Positions 1-8,723 of a stretch of 55,728 nucleotides of DNA are shown here, one piece after another. The translations under genes were made by a program, and so were the position numbers. Numbering within the stretch: position 1 is the stretch's first letter; the number at the start of each line of letters is the position of its first letter. The DNA comes from Hondaea fermentalgiana. Lineage: Eukaryota > Sar > Bigyra > Thraustochytrida > Thraustochytriidae. Under the pieces are notes generated by a model that had not been told where the DNA came from, did not search any database, and saw only the letters and a program-made list of their open reading frames with translations. The DNA lies in contig NPFB01000084.1 of the NCBI GenBank assembly GCA_014084085.1, positions 231,066-286,793 of the forward strand. Reading direction: 5' to 3'.

Positions 1-1302
1 CCGCCCCCCCCCCCGAGCGCGCCTCACCGCGCTCATTAAAGATGTCTATATAAACGTACAGAATTTTGGGGGGTAGTGACGAACTCTATTATATAATATT
101 CAAGTTGCTATCATCGTAATGATAAGGGCGAAATTTTTCTGTACGATGCACGGTACCCCCACCCCCGACCCGGGGATAGTGGGAATGTGTACGAGTATAC
201 GTATACCCGACTCGGGGGTTTACCTAACTGTAATGAAATGCGCTAGGTGATGATGGTGGGTTTGTTTGTTTTTCTCCTTTGTTATTTGTTAGCTAAACTT
301 AGACGCGCTGCACTCCCTGCACTGCGCTCAACATTCCTCGATTTGCTTGCTTGCTTGCTTGCTGGTCTGGGACTGGCACCGTCCGAGCCGCCGTGCGTCG
401 TGAGCCGTGCGTGGCCAGGCCAGGCCGCCGGAGGCTGGCCCATGTGGTCGGTGGGTAGGGTCGGTGGGTAGGTCGGTGGGCGGCGGGTGGGCCCGACCGA
501 GCGAGGTCCGGTCGACCTGGGCTTCCACCCACGAGGCCGCTGCTTGCTGGCTTGCGTGCGCGCCCTGTGCTGCGGCCTTGGCGCAAACAAGGCCCGGGCT
601 TGACTGGGCAGGAGGGCAGGAGGTCCCGGGGCACGCGGGCGCTCTCGGGGTACTGCTGCTCCTCCAGGTCGACGACGGTGACCGGCGAGGTCTGACAGTG
701 AGTGAGAGACCGGGCGCCAGGCAAGGCCCGCGGGCTTGCTTGCCAGGGTACCCTCCCTCCCCGTGCGCCTCCTCCCTCTCCTCTCTCTCGCACGCACGAC
801 CGAGAGCCGCGGCACACGCTCGCGCCGCAAGCCTGCCCTGCGCGGCGTTGGCTCCAGGGCCTCTGCGAAGCGTCGCACGCACGCACGCACGCAAGCACGC
901 ACGCCAAGGCGAGGCGGTTCGCAAAGGCCCAGGTAGGCTGGGCAGGACAAGCTTGCGGCGCGCGCGCGCGCGCGGGACCCTCTCGTGCTCGCGGCCAAGA
1001 GCTTGGCTTTCGCTTGCCGCGAAGAGAGGAGGGAGGAGGCAAGGGGAAAGGAGTCCCTGGCAAGCCGGTAGGTAGGAGGAATACGAGCAACAGCACTACC
1101 GGAAGTGCTGCGCCGTCGAAAATCTACTTTGGAGAAAAAGCTAAACGCATAGGTGACGAAGCGAGCGAGGAGCGCGATCGCAGTGGTGAAGACGTACGAC
1201 GGCGGCTCGTGGAAGGGATACATGCAGTCGCGCTCGCGTTCTTGACCTTTTCTCGTCATCAAAAGCGCACGCAGCGTGTCTTGGCCAAACGAATGAGTGC
1301 GT
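1..1302. other. GC-rich low-complexity flank, no gene supported
   Basis: This stretch is rich in short simple repeats: a TTGC run near 342-362, an ACGC run near 874-892 and an alternating CG run near 957-974. Long open frames exist on both strands but consist of Arg/Ala/Pro-rich composition with no recognisable domain, as expected by chance in GC-rich DNA. The part from about 1130 to 1302 is less GC-rich and could hold 3' UTR of the candidate gene on the minus strand that ends at 1303. Confidence 0.5.
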
Positions 1303-1751
1303 TCACTTGTTCGCGGGGCGACGAAGGTGATGATCAAGGCGATCCCTACGAAGGTTTTGTACAATAGGGCCGGGCAGTTTGCAAATGATGAGTCTGTTGG
1401 GAGTACTACGACGACGACGGGAATTTGTGCGCGTCATGAACCTGGTTTCGAGTCCTACGCGATGCGTAACGACGCGAGAGGCCGCATTCCGTTGACGATT
1501 GGCAGGGGGCGCCGGAGGACTCGGTGGGCCGCCAGGAGGAGAAGGAGGATGGGGAGGGGCTCGCGGTACTCCAGGTTCCTCCGCCTTTGGAACGCACAGC
1601 GAATGCTCGAGGAGCAAAGAAGGCATCATCAGTTCATGCCCTCGAGCATCGGCACCTTTGGTCCAATCAAACTTACCTTCACGCCAGGTGTCTCATCCTG
1701 CGCATCGTCGAGAGCACCCTGTTCCACAGTGGGCTCTTCATCCGAGATCAT
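1303..1751 (-). CDS. Candidate small spliced gene, Pro-rich then basic protein (unrecognised)
   Basis: Proposed exons, minus strand: 1751-1677 (ATG at 1751, 25 codons, acidic, ending DETPGVK) and 1584-1303 (stop TGA). They are separated by a 92-nt interval that begins with a perfect GTAAGT donor at 1676 and ends in AG. The joined product is about 118 residues: an acidic N terminus, a run rich in PP doublets (PPHPPSPPGGPPSPP), then a basic tail (RTNSRRRRS and LRRDRL). Without splicing, the first frame would stop after about 42 residues, in MLEGMN. The reading frame of exon 1 stays protein-like upstream of the ATG (a Gln/Glu-rich stretch to about 1786), and a pyrimidine-tract CAG acceptor occurs further upstream near 1950, so 5' exons may be missing. 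I do not recognise the family. Only the donor consensus and the intron length, close to the 95-nt intron at 45425, support the model. Confidence 0.33.
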
Positions 1752-3011
1752 CTCTTGCTGCTGTCGACGTAGTTTCGCCTCGTGTTGCTCCTGATGACGG
1801 CCTCAATCCTCCCTCTCTCTCTCTCTGTCTCTCTCTTTCTCTCTCGCTACGCGGCGTCGCGTCGTGCTCTCGCGACGCACACAAAAGCTGCTGCGTGGCA
1901 CAAGCTAGCGCTACGCTGCGCGCGCCTATCTTGCTTCTGCTTTCAGTTAGCCTGAGAAAGAGAATAACAAAGGAGAGGAAGAAGTCTAGGTCAGTCTCAG
2001 TAGTTCAATCATGGGCGAGCTTGTTATCTTCTCGACAAGCACTCTTGCAGAGAAGAGTAGCGCAGAGCAGCGTTGTGCAAAGGCTCGTGCCGCGCCGCGC
2101 CGCGCCGCTCTCGCGCTGCTTTACCCCTGCTGCCCGCCTCCCCGCCCGCCTGCGCGCCTCCCCACCTGCCCCTGCCCGCGCGAGCTGCAAGCGTCAAGCA
2201 TGAGGCGTATAGTGGTGGTTGAACCATTGCCGATTGCGTTCGCGCGCGCGCGCGCGCGTGTCGGTCTTGCGCGCTCACGTCACGATCCTCGCGCGGTACT
2301 GCGCGCTCTCCGCGCGCTCTCCGCGCGCTCTCCGCTACTCTCCGCTGCGCGCACGCTCTCTCTCGCGCGCGCCCTCGCCCGCGGTATCATCGTTCGCTCA
2401 TACTCACGTGATGATTCGATTCTGCAAGCCAAGCCAGAAAAGCGGCGGACAACAAAGCACCTACCATGCATGCATGCAAGACTGGCGATCGCATCACGAT
2501 CTCACGCCTTATAATTATAGGGGAGAACGATTGAAAAGAAATGACTGGCTAGGCAGCGTCAGCAAGCTTTCCCTCGTTCGACTGCATCGCGTATCGCTCC
2601 CCGTCGACGGCGAGAGGGGCGGAGTCATATCTCTCTGTCTCTCTCTCTCTTCTCTCTCGGTCTCATTTCTCTAGATTCACGTTCAATGGCAGCAGCTGTA
2701 GATGTGCACGGACGCAGAGGTTGTGGGCGTCGACGTGATCGGCGCCTCGCCGTCGCCGTGGTTCTATAGAAGCTTAGTCACGAAGACACCACATCCTACA
2801 ATATCCAACTAGTTCGAATAGCTAGACGAGACGATGCCATGTGAGCTGGTGGCAAACGAAGAAAGAGAGAGACGAAGCTACGCGAGGCGACGCGAAGCGA
2901 CGCGCGCGACGGCGAAAGGGAGTGGAGGTTGGGGGAGGCTCGCGGACACGCAGCGCTTCGAGGGAGTGGCGTGATACAGCGACGCGCCGCGCGGACGCCC
3001 CGCGCAGTACG
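1752..3011. other. Intergenic, microsatellites, 5' flank of NIF3-like gene
   Basis: Contains a CT/TC-rich run (about 1806-1850), an alternating CG run near 2243-2258, and a tandem repeat of a 10-11 bp CGCGCGCTCTC-type unit near 2299-2340. A CGAAG/CGACG-rich stretch (about 2876-2915) resembles sequence beside the other promoter gaps in this window. On the minus strand a pyrimidine tract followed by CAG near 1950 could be a splice acceptor for the candidate gene at 1303-1751. No complete gene is supported. Confidence 0.4.
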
Positions 3012-3905
3012 ATGGCTAGCAAGGCGAAGATGGCGCAAGGATACAGGCGACGCCTGCAGGCCGAGCTCGAACGTCTCTTCCCGCTCAAGCTCGCGGAAAG
3101 CTGGGACAACACGGGCCTCCTCGTGGACCCAGGCGCAGAGCCTGCAGAAGAGCGGAGTGGCATCTTGCTCACCAACGACTTGACTGAAGCAGTCGTGCAA
3201 GAAGCTGTCGATCTCAACGTCGGCTTCATCTACACGTACCATCCAATGCCGTTTCGCGGCCAAAAGCGTCTCACGCAGGAGGACGCCACGCAGCGCATCG
3301 TGACTCGCTGCATCCGAGAAGACATTGTTGTTTACAGCCCCCATACGGCCTGCGACAACGCCTTTGGCGGCGTCAATGATTGGCTCGCCGCGTCTTTTGG
3401 CAGTGACGCTCAAGTCAAGCCCGTCGTGGCATTGGAAGGCGACGGAATCGCCGCGGGCAGCGGACGCGGCCGACGCATTACCTTGCCATCGAGCCGCACG
3501 CTTGGCCAAGCGATTGACGACGTTAAGCACCACGCACAAGTGCCGCACGCCAGATTCGCCCCGGCCAACAAATTACTTGAAGCCGGGGTGAAGCGCGACA
3601 GCACCTCCGTCCGCGAGATCTTGGACAGCACCAGCGTGAAAAGCGTTGCTGTGCAGGCTGGATCTGGCATTTCGGTCCTTGCAAATGTAGTCGACGTCGA
3701 TCTCTGGGTCACCGGCGAGGCCTCGCACCACGACGTCCTCGCTGCCAACGCCCAGGGCGTCTCTGTCGTGCTTCTAGAGCACTCCAACAGCGAGCGTGCC
3801 TTCTTGCCTACGCTGGCAAAACGACTTGCAGAAGCCTGCGATTTTGTGCCTGCACACGCTATCCACGTTTCCAAAGTCGACGCAGATCCCCTGCACGTTG
3901 TTTGA
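3012..3905 (+). CDS. NIF3-like protein (NIF3L1 / YbgI / DUF34 family)
   Basis: A 297-residue single-exon protein of the NIF3 family, whose members bind a dinuclear metal centre; the cellular role is unsettled (bacterial relatives have been called GTP cyclohydrolase 1 type 2). All family landmarks are visible in order: AESWDNTGLLVD near residue 27, a TND..EAVVQEA stretch, TYHPMPF (the metal-site YHP form seen in eukaryotic homologues rather than HHP), VYSPHTACDN..GGVNDWLA, and the C-terminal GEASHHDVLAA..GVSVVLLEHSNSER, which supplies the last His and Glu ligands. The ATG at 3012 is chosen because homology starts just after it; the frame is open further upstream but that extension is Arg-rich and unlike the family. 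The coding part is slightly shorter than the human protein. It lies tail to tail with the minus-strand gene ending at 4057. Confidence 0.93.
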   Translation: MASKAKMAQGYRRRLQAELERLFPLKLAESWDNTGLLVDPGAEPAEERSGILLTNDLTEAVVQEAVDLNVGFIYTYHPMPFRGQKRLTQEDATQRIVTRCIREDIVVYSPHTACDNAFGGVNDWLAASFGSDAQVKPVVALEGDGIAAGSGRGRRITLPSSRTLGQAIDDVKHHAQVPHARFAPANKLLEAGVKRDSTSVREILDSTSVKSVAVQAGSGISVLANVVDVDLWVTGEASHHDVLAANAQGVSVVLLEHSNSERAFLPTLAKRLAEACDFVPAHAIHVSKVDADPLHVV

Positions 3906-4056
3906 AATTCTAACAAGAAGCCATGCCAGCAGTAATAAATGTCGCTCGGCAAAAACAACGAGTACCGCAACGAAATCGACGACACCAATCAACACATGGC
4001 GAAGAACAATGCGACGAAAAAAAAAAATCGTAGTTCAAACTGGATCTATGGTACAT

Positions 4057-5460
4057 TTACTTTTGGCTCTTGCCATTGCGGCGCGAACGTTTCGAGGCCG
4101 GGGCCCCATCTTCGCCATTACGCTTCCGTTTGCGGTCCGCTGGGCGACCGAGGAGGGGAATCAGGCTGAACTCATCCGCCACGGGAGCGCCAAGGCCTTC
4201 CACGCACGCACGTTGGTGCTGTTCCAGCACGCCAATGTGCTTTCTCTTTTCGGTCTCGTATTTTTTCACTCTGCTGCTGGCGTGAAACTCGGCGTCCGTC
4301 TCGTTTTTACGCTTGTGCGGATTGTGAATCTTCGTGAGAAGTTCCAGCTGGTGGTTCTCGAGGAGTGGTTGCTTGCTCGAGTCCTCGTTCAAGGCCGTGA
4401 CGCACAACCTGAACTCATTGCCAGAGCGCTTGCTCACACCTTTGCCAGAGCGCTTGCTCACACCTTGAGGTTTGAAGTCGATCTGGAGCTCGAGGAGAAG
4501 TTTGCCGTCGTGGTACTGGGCATGTTGCTTCTTCAGAAAGAAGTCAAACTCGCCGCCTTTGCCAACGTACTTGAAAAGGGTTTCGGAGACCTTGACCAGC
4601 TCAATCTTCTCCCGGGATAAAAGGCCGTCCTTGTCCCAAGAGAAAAGATGCACGACAATCCTTTTCACCCCCTTCTGGCAAGGAAGGAGGAACACGATCG
4701 AACGTGTGATCGCCTCGGACGTGTAAACGGGACCCCATTGCAGGATTCCCTCGAAAAGCGTTGCGGCGACCTCCTGCATCGGGAGGCCACTGAAGGGTTG
4801 GAACCTTTGTCTGAGTGCTTCGAAGACTTTCTTGCAGTGCGGGCACCCCGGGCATGAGAACTCGTTGACGTTCAAGTCGTCTAGGTTGCCCGACAGAAAG
4901 AGGAACTCGGTAATGACGCTGTCCAGATACATCAGCGACCTGCAGGAAGATGAAGAAGACACCGTCGGCGGCGGCGGCCGCGAGGCAGGGGTCTCGGCAG
5001 TGATGGGACGTTTGGGGTCCTCGCAACGATCGACTTTGTCGTCCTTTCCATCAGACGGATGACCAGGCAAGGCGTTGTTGTCGTCGGCAAGCACGGTATC
5101 GCTCTGGCCCGCGTTTTCGGCAGGCACAGGATCCTTAAAGACTTCCGAAGGAAACGAAAGGTCGTCATGGTCAGAGACCGTTATGGGGAAAGGCTTCAAG
5201 TCGTCCTGGTCGTCGCTCTGGACAGGCGAAAGGCCGGAAAGGCCACTGTTGGAGAGAAGCAGCGCGCCAGCCGGCATGGCGCTCTGGAGAGGCACATGCG
5301 TACCATCCTGGTATTGGAGATCGTCCTGCAAATCACCATGGGCAGCGCAGCAAATGTCGACAATGGCAGCATACTCGTCGCCGGCATCCACCTCCTGCTC
5401 AGGCCCCTCTACGCCTGGCGCCTCGTCATTGCCGTGGTGCTGGTCTTCGACAGGCTGCAT
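4057..5460 (-). CDS. Hypothetical acidic/basic protein, paralogue A of a lineage-specific pair
   Basis: A 467-residue unrecognised protein with ATG at 5460. The first ~160 residues are acidic and disordered-looking, with many DD doublets. A Cys cluster CPGCPHC sits near residue 203. The region around residues 240-340 looks folded (VVHLFSWDKDGLLSREKIEL ... KLLLELQIDF). A 24-bp tandem duplication (about 4422-4470) encodes GVSKRSGK twice. The tail has a KKYETEKRKH helix and ends in KRKR/KRSRR clusters that resemble nuclear localisation signals. The folded core, the Lys-rich helix and the basic tail align in the same order with the protein at 8724-10136 (for example REKIEL.KVSETLF against TEEIEL.QTGTNVL), so I read the two as old paralogues. 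A nuclear role is inferred only from the basic tail. Confidence 0.72.
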   Translation of the reverse strand: MQPVEDQHHGNDEAPGVEGPEQEVDAGDEYAAIVDICCAAHGDLQDDLQYQDGTHVPLQSAMPAGALLLSNSGLSGLSPVQSDDQDDLKPFPITVSDHDDLSFPSEVFKDPVPAENAGQSDTVLADDNNALPGHPSDGKDDKVDRCEDPKRPITAETPASRPPPPTVSSSSSCRSLMYLDSVITEFLFLSGNLDDLNVNEFSCPGCPHCKKVFEALRQRFQPFSGLPMQEVAATLFEGILQWGPVYTSEAITRSIVFLLPCQKGVKRIVVHLFSWDKDGLLSREKIELVKVSETLFKYVGKGGEFDFFLKKQHAQYHDGKLLLELQIDFKPQGVSKRSGKGVSKRSGNEFRLCVTALNEDSSKQPLLENHQLELLTKIHNPHKRKNETDAEFHASSRVKKYETEKRKHIGVLEQHQRACVEGLGAPVADEFSLIPLLGRPADRKRKRNGEDGAPASKRSRRNGKSQK

Positions 5461-6557
5461 GCTTCTTGCGGCGAAGGGCGGTCTCGAGGACGTCGTGCTT
5501 GTCTTCTTCTTTGTTTGGCTTGTTGAGCTGAGTTTGCGGTTTGCTGTTCTGGCCGGGCCTTCCTCGCTCGCTGTGAACGTATGTCTCGATATTTAAGGTG
5601 CCTTCTGCACTCTGGATCTTTTCAGCCAGGATATCCGATCGGCCACCTGGAATTCCCGGTCCGCAGATCGTCTTCTTTCATTTTCCCCACATCGTCGCCC
5701 TCTCAGACATACCCCCCTTCTCATTTCTATTGGGGGCCTCCCAGTCATATAATGATCCGATGGTGTGAGCTTGGCAGATGTTATGCAGCCAGCCGCGCTC
5801 CGCCCGTCCGTCCATCCGTTCGGCCGTCCGTCTGTCTGTCTGTCTGTCTGTCCGTATATCAATCACCACCAACCAACCGACCAACCAACCAACACACCCA
5901 TAGAGCCTCAGGTCGCCCGCTTTGCTGCTGCGTTGATCGCAAGAGCAGGTAAGAATGTCGTTAAGGTGGTTGAATTGCCATTCGCCGAAGGTTCCGCAAC
6001 CGGTCTAGGCACATGCTCGACATTCCCCTCGCTCCTCCCTCCCTCCCACCACGCTGCCTTCCCCCTCCCTTTCCCGCCCGTGCGGCCCGTACATACAGCC
6101 CGCGCATTTCACTGTCCTTGCCATCGATTACCCTGGCGACGCACATCCCCCTGCGGCGTTTTCGACCCCAGAGGGCCAGGTGCGCACAGCCGCTGCGTGC
6201 CAGCTTCACGACGCGAAAAAAAGGGGGGGGGGGCGCGTCTGGACTTGTCAATCACGGACAGATATATCCAATATTTAGCAGCCGTGGCAGGTCGGTCGGC
6301 AAGAGGCCTGGAGTGGACACTTTTTTTTTATATTGTTCTCCCCGTCGCGTGCCCCACTGAGGCAATTTAATTTTTAAAAATTCGTGATATGCGCGACCAG
6401 AACCAGCAAGGAACTAAGCCAAGAGACCTGGAAAATCCTTGCATAGGCGCAGAACGGCGTATCAACGGCTGGTAGATCCATAACGCGGTGGTTAAGGGAG
6501 TGGAAGGCAAAAGAGCAGCGAGCACGAACGAACGAGCGAGCGTGCAACTAAGAAACT
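5461..6557. other. Divergent intergenic region with TCTG and CCAA microsatellites
   Basis: Presumed divergent promoter region between the minus-strand gene starting at 5460 and the plus-strand gene starting at 6558. It contains a TCTG/TCCG tetranucleotide run (about 5806-5852), a CCAA/CCGA run (about 5868-5897), pyrimidine-rich stretches near 6020-6075 and an 8-10 bp G run near 6222. No gene, tRNA or other element is supported. Confidence 0.45.
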
Positions 6558-7241
6558 ATGTCTGCGCGGACTGGAGCAGAACATTCTGTGCGGACCGGCG
6601 CATGCGAGGCGACGGGGACAACAAGCATTCGAATCGTTATACTACAAGAATTTATCGACCGATGCCGGCGCGACATTCACACGTATCGCCACAAGAACGT
6701 GAGACTTTGTCGCGACAATGAGATGCTTCTTCGCGATCTTCTTCGTCACGAGATGGCGCCGCCTCTTTGCGCGCTTCTTCGTCAGGAGAAGGAGATGCTT
6801 CATCGCGAGGTGGCACTTCGCCGCGAGAACAAGACGCTTCGTCGCGAGAACAAGATGCTTCATCGCGAGAACAAGGCGCTTCGTCGCGAGAACAAGACGC
6901 TCTGTCCATGCCGTGAAGAATCGAATTGCGAGAAACAGATCGAAGTTCTGAAAGACTTGCTCGGGAAATACCGGCGCGAGAGTCAAAGGTTTTGCCACGA
7001 CCACGAGATTCTCCGTCGCGAGAAGAAGACGCTTTTTCGCGCGCTTCTTCGTCGCGAGGAGGAGACGCTTCATCGTGCGCTTCTTTGTTGCGAAAAGGAA
7101 ACACGTAATCGCGAGGAGGCACTTTCTCGCGAGAACGAGATGCTTCGTCGCGAGAACGAAACGCTCCGTGCACGTCGCGACGAATCAAATAGCGAGAACC
7201 CACCCGGCGAAGAGCCGGAGTTGACTCTTGAAGCCCTCTAA
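6558..7241 (+). CDS. Heptad-repeat coiled-coil protein (unrecognised)
   Basis: A 227-residue protein starting at ATG 6558 and ending in TAA. From about residue 60 it is built of heptads of the type LRRENK (KTLRRENKMLHRENKALRR), interrupted by a short Cys-containing linker near residues 118-125 (CPCREESNCE) and resuming to about residue 210. The acidic C terminus ends in EELTLEAL-like sequence. Leucine recurs every seven residues with Arg/Glu/Lys between, so a long parallel coiled coil or leucine zipper is expected. There is no basic DNA-binding region of bZIP type immediately before the first heptads, although the whole protein is Arg-rich. At DNA level the unit CTTCGTCGCGAGAACAAGA repeats with a 21-bp period near 6830-6900, so the array grew by local duplication. 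Function unknown. Confidence 0.6.
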   Translation: MSARTGAEHSVRTGACEATGTTSIRIVILQEFIDRCRRDIHTYRHKNVRLCRDNEMLLRDLLRHEMAPPLCALLRQEKEMLHREVALRRENKTLRRENKMLHRENKALRRENKTLCPCREESNCEKQIEVLKDLLGKYRRESQRFCHDHEILRREKKTLFRALLRREEETLHRALLCCEKETRNREEALSRENEMLRRENETLRARRDESNSENPPGEEPELTLEAL

Positions 7242-7767
7242 GCACGGCGAAGGCACCAGATTCTCATCACGCGGTAACCACGACGTCCACGTGGCGAAGA
7301 TGCGAGAGCGCGATCGCAAATTGGATAGGAGGACAACATCGAGTTAGATCTCTAGATTGTACATAAATAAATGGAATTGACCTGATTGATCTCGAGCCAG
7401 GCAACCCAACGCTATCGTCAAGGGCCTTGCTGCTCGCAACCTTTCCCAACGGCTTGCGACGCACGCTGCGCCTGCGCGCTGCACAGACCAATACCAAGGA
7501 TACCAAAAGTGTCTCGCCGTCGCAATAAGAAGGCGCCGGCCAGACTCTTCTTTCTTGAATTCAAGAAGGCGCCGGCCAGACTGTCAATAAGAGTATGGCC
7601 GTCGCAGTTCTGGCCGTCGCAATAAGAAAACGACGGCCAGACTCTTCTTCTTTGACAACAAGAAGGCGACGGCCAGATTCCTCTTTATTGAAAGCGACGC
7701 CCTGCGAAAGTAAAGACTCAGTGCACCAAATGTTGGAGTGGTGTCGGGCGTCCAAGCCTTGGGATTA
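7242..7767. other. Intergenic with short dispersed GGCCGTCG repeats
   Basis: No gene is seen. Between about 7524 and 7690 the unit AAGAAGGCGMCGGCCAGA recurs four times (starting near 7528, 7564, 7624 in altered form, and 7660). The inverse CTGGCCGTCGC also occurs, giving a perfect 10-bp stem, 7610-7619 against 7631-7640, around an 11-nt loop. The right end borders the long inverted repeat. Confidence 0.5.
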
Positions 7768-8622
7768 GTACTTGGCGCACACGAGCGAGTCGAAGACCTG
7801 TGTTCTCTGCTGGTTTGCTAGCCTTGTCTGCAGCTAAGACAGCAACGAGCAATCAATCAACGATCTTATCTGATCGCTTTCCAGCCACCGACGGCAAGCA
7901 GGCGCGCGCGTAGGCTCGTGGGCGTCCCCACGGCTCTACACGCGGCGCTGCCGTCGGTGCTCACGCGCGCCTTCGCTTAGGCTAGCAAGCGCGCAGACGG
8001 ACAATCAAACGAGAGACGTGAAAGATGTCGCTAATTAGAGTTAGAAGCATGGGAGAGAAATTTCACGGATCAAGACCAGCCATGCATGCGAGGCTGCAAA
8101 ATGGGTTGCAGCAAGATGTGTTGCGGCAAACTGCGTTGCGGCAAACTGCGTTGCGGCAAACTACGTTGCGGCAAACTGCGTTGCGGCAAACTGCATTGCG
8201 GCAAACTGCGTTGCGGCAAACTGCGTTGCGGCAAACTGCGTTGCGGCAAACTGCATTGCGGCAAACTGCGTTGCGGCAAACTGCGTTGCGGCAAACTGCG
8301 TTGCGGCAAACTGCATTGCGGCAAACTGCGTTGCGGCAAACTGCGTTGTGCCAAGTTGCGTTGTGGCGCGGCGCAACTCTGATACCATCGCCTGCGCACT
8401 TCATTGCCTAAGCAAGGGCGTGCGCGAGCACCGGCGGCAACGCCGCGCGTAGAGCTGTGGGGACGCCCACGAGCCTACGCGCGCGCCTGCTTGCCGTTGG
8501 TGGCTCGGGAAGGGATCATACCTGTTCATTGATTGCTCAAAACTATCTTGGCTGCAGACGACACCAGGACACCAGCAGAGAAAGCGAGCGAGACTTTGGC
8601 TCGCCTGTGCGTGGGAAGCACT
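7768..8622. mobile_element. Long inverted repeat (about 215-bp arms) enclosing a minisatellite; possible foldback element
   Basis: Left arm 7768-7982 and right arm 8406-8622 are reverse complements of one another. The inner ~100 bp match with few differences: GCCTAAGC near 8406 against its complement at 7982, and the shared block GTGGGGACGCCCACGAGCC. The outer halves are more diverged but still align (shared GATTGATTGCTC, CTGCAGAC and CAGCAGAGAA). The spacer, 7983-8405, is mostly a 15-bp tandem repeat. The arms could be the ends of a non-autonomous foldback-type DNA transposon or a locally inverted duplication. I see no transposase and no convincing target-site duplication. The outer right arm has a protein-like frame (LAADDTRTPAEKASETLAR), and the left arm encodes a related one (LAADKASKPAEN), so the repeated sequence may have captured an exon. 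Confidence 0.6.
8106..8360. repeat. 15-bp minisatellite with 60-bp higher-order period
   Basis: Fifteen near-identical copies of TTGCGGCAAACTGCG run from 8121 to 8345, with degenerate copies on both sides. Every fourth unit ends in CTGCA instead of CTGCG (spaced 60 bp), so the array expanded as tetramers. Because 15 is a multiple of three, every frame is open, giving LRQTA or CGKLR repeats. I do not treat these as a gene. Confidence 0.9.
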
Positions 8623-8723
8623 GTTTCCGCAGACTTAGCCGCCCAACACACTCTAAAAGTGCAAGGTACCACGCTGAAGGAATACAAGGCAAGTAACAGG
8701 ATAAACTTTTTACATTTTTGCTT

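Noticed and set aside
282..1364. 360-codon minus-strand open frame
   Set aside because: It begins at a TTG codon and dissolves into low-complexity Arg/Ala-rich sequence. A short N-terminal part (FVGIALIITFVAP) looks protein-like but has no start or splice support, and it overlaps the better-supported spliced model in another frame.
1436..1462. tRNA T-arm-like GGTTTCGAGTCC
   Set aside because: It has one base too many in the T-loop, and no acceptor, D or anticodon arms could be folded around it.
8106..8360. CRISPR-like array
   Set aside because: The units are contiguous, with no unique spacers, and the genome is eukaryotic.
8025..8411. 128-residue ORF of LRQTA repeats (and CGKLR repeats in another frame)
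   Set aside because: All six frames are open because the DNA is a 15-bp tandem repeat; there is no codon bias or domain. Treated as a minisatellite, not a gene.
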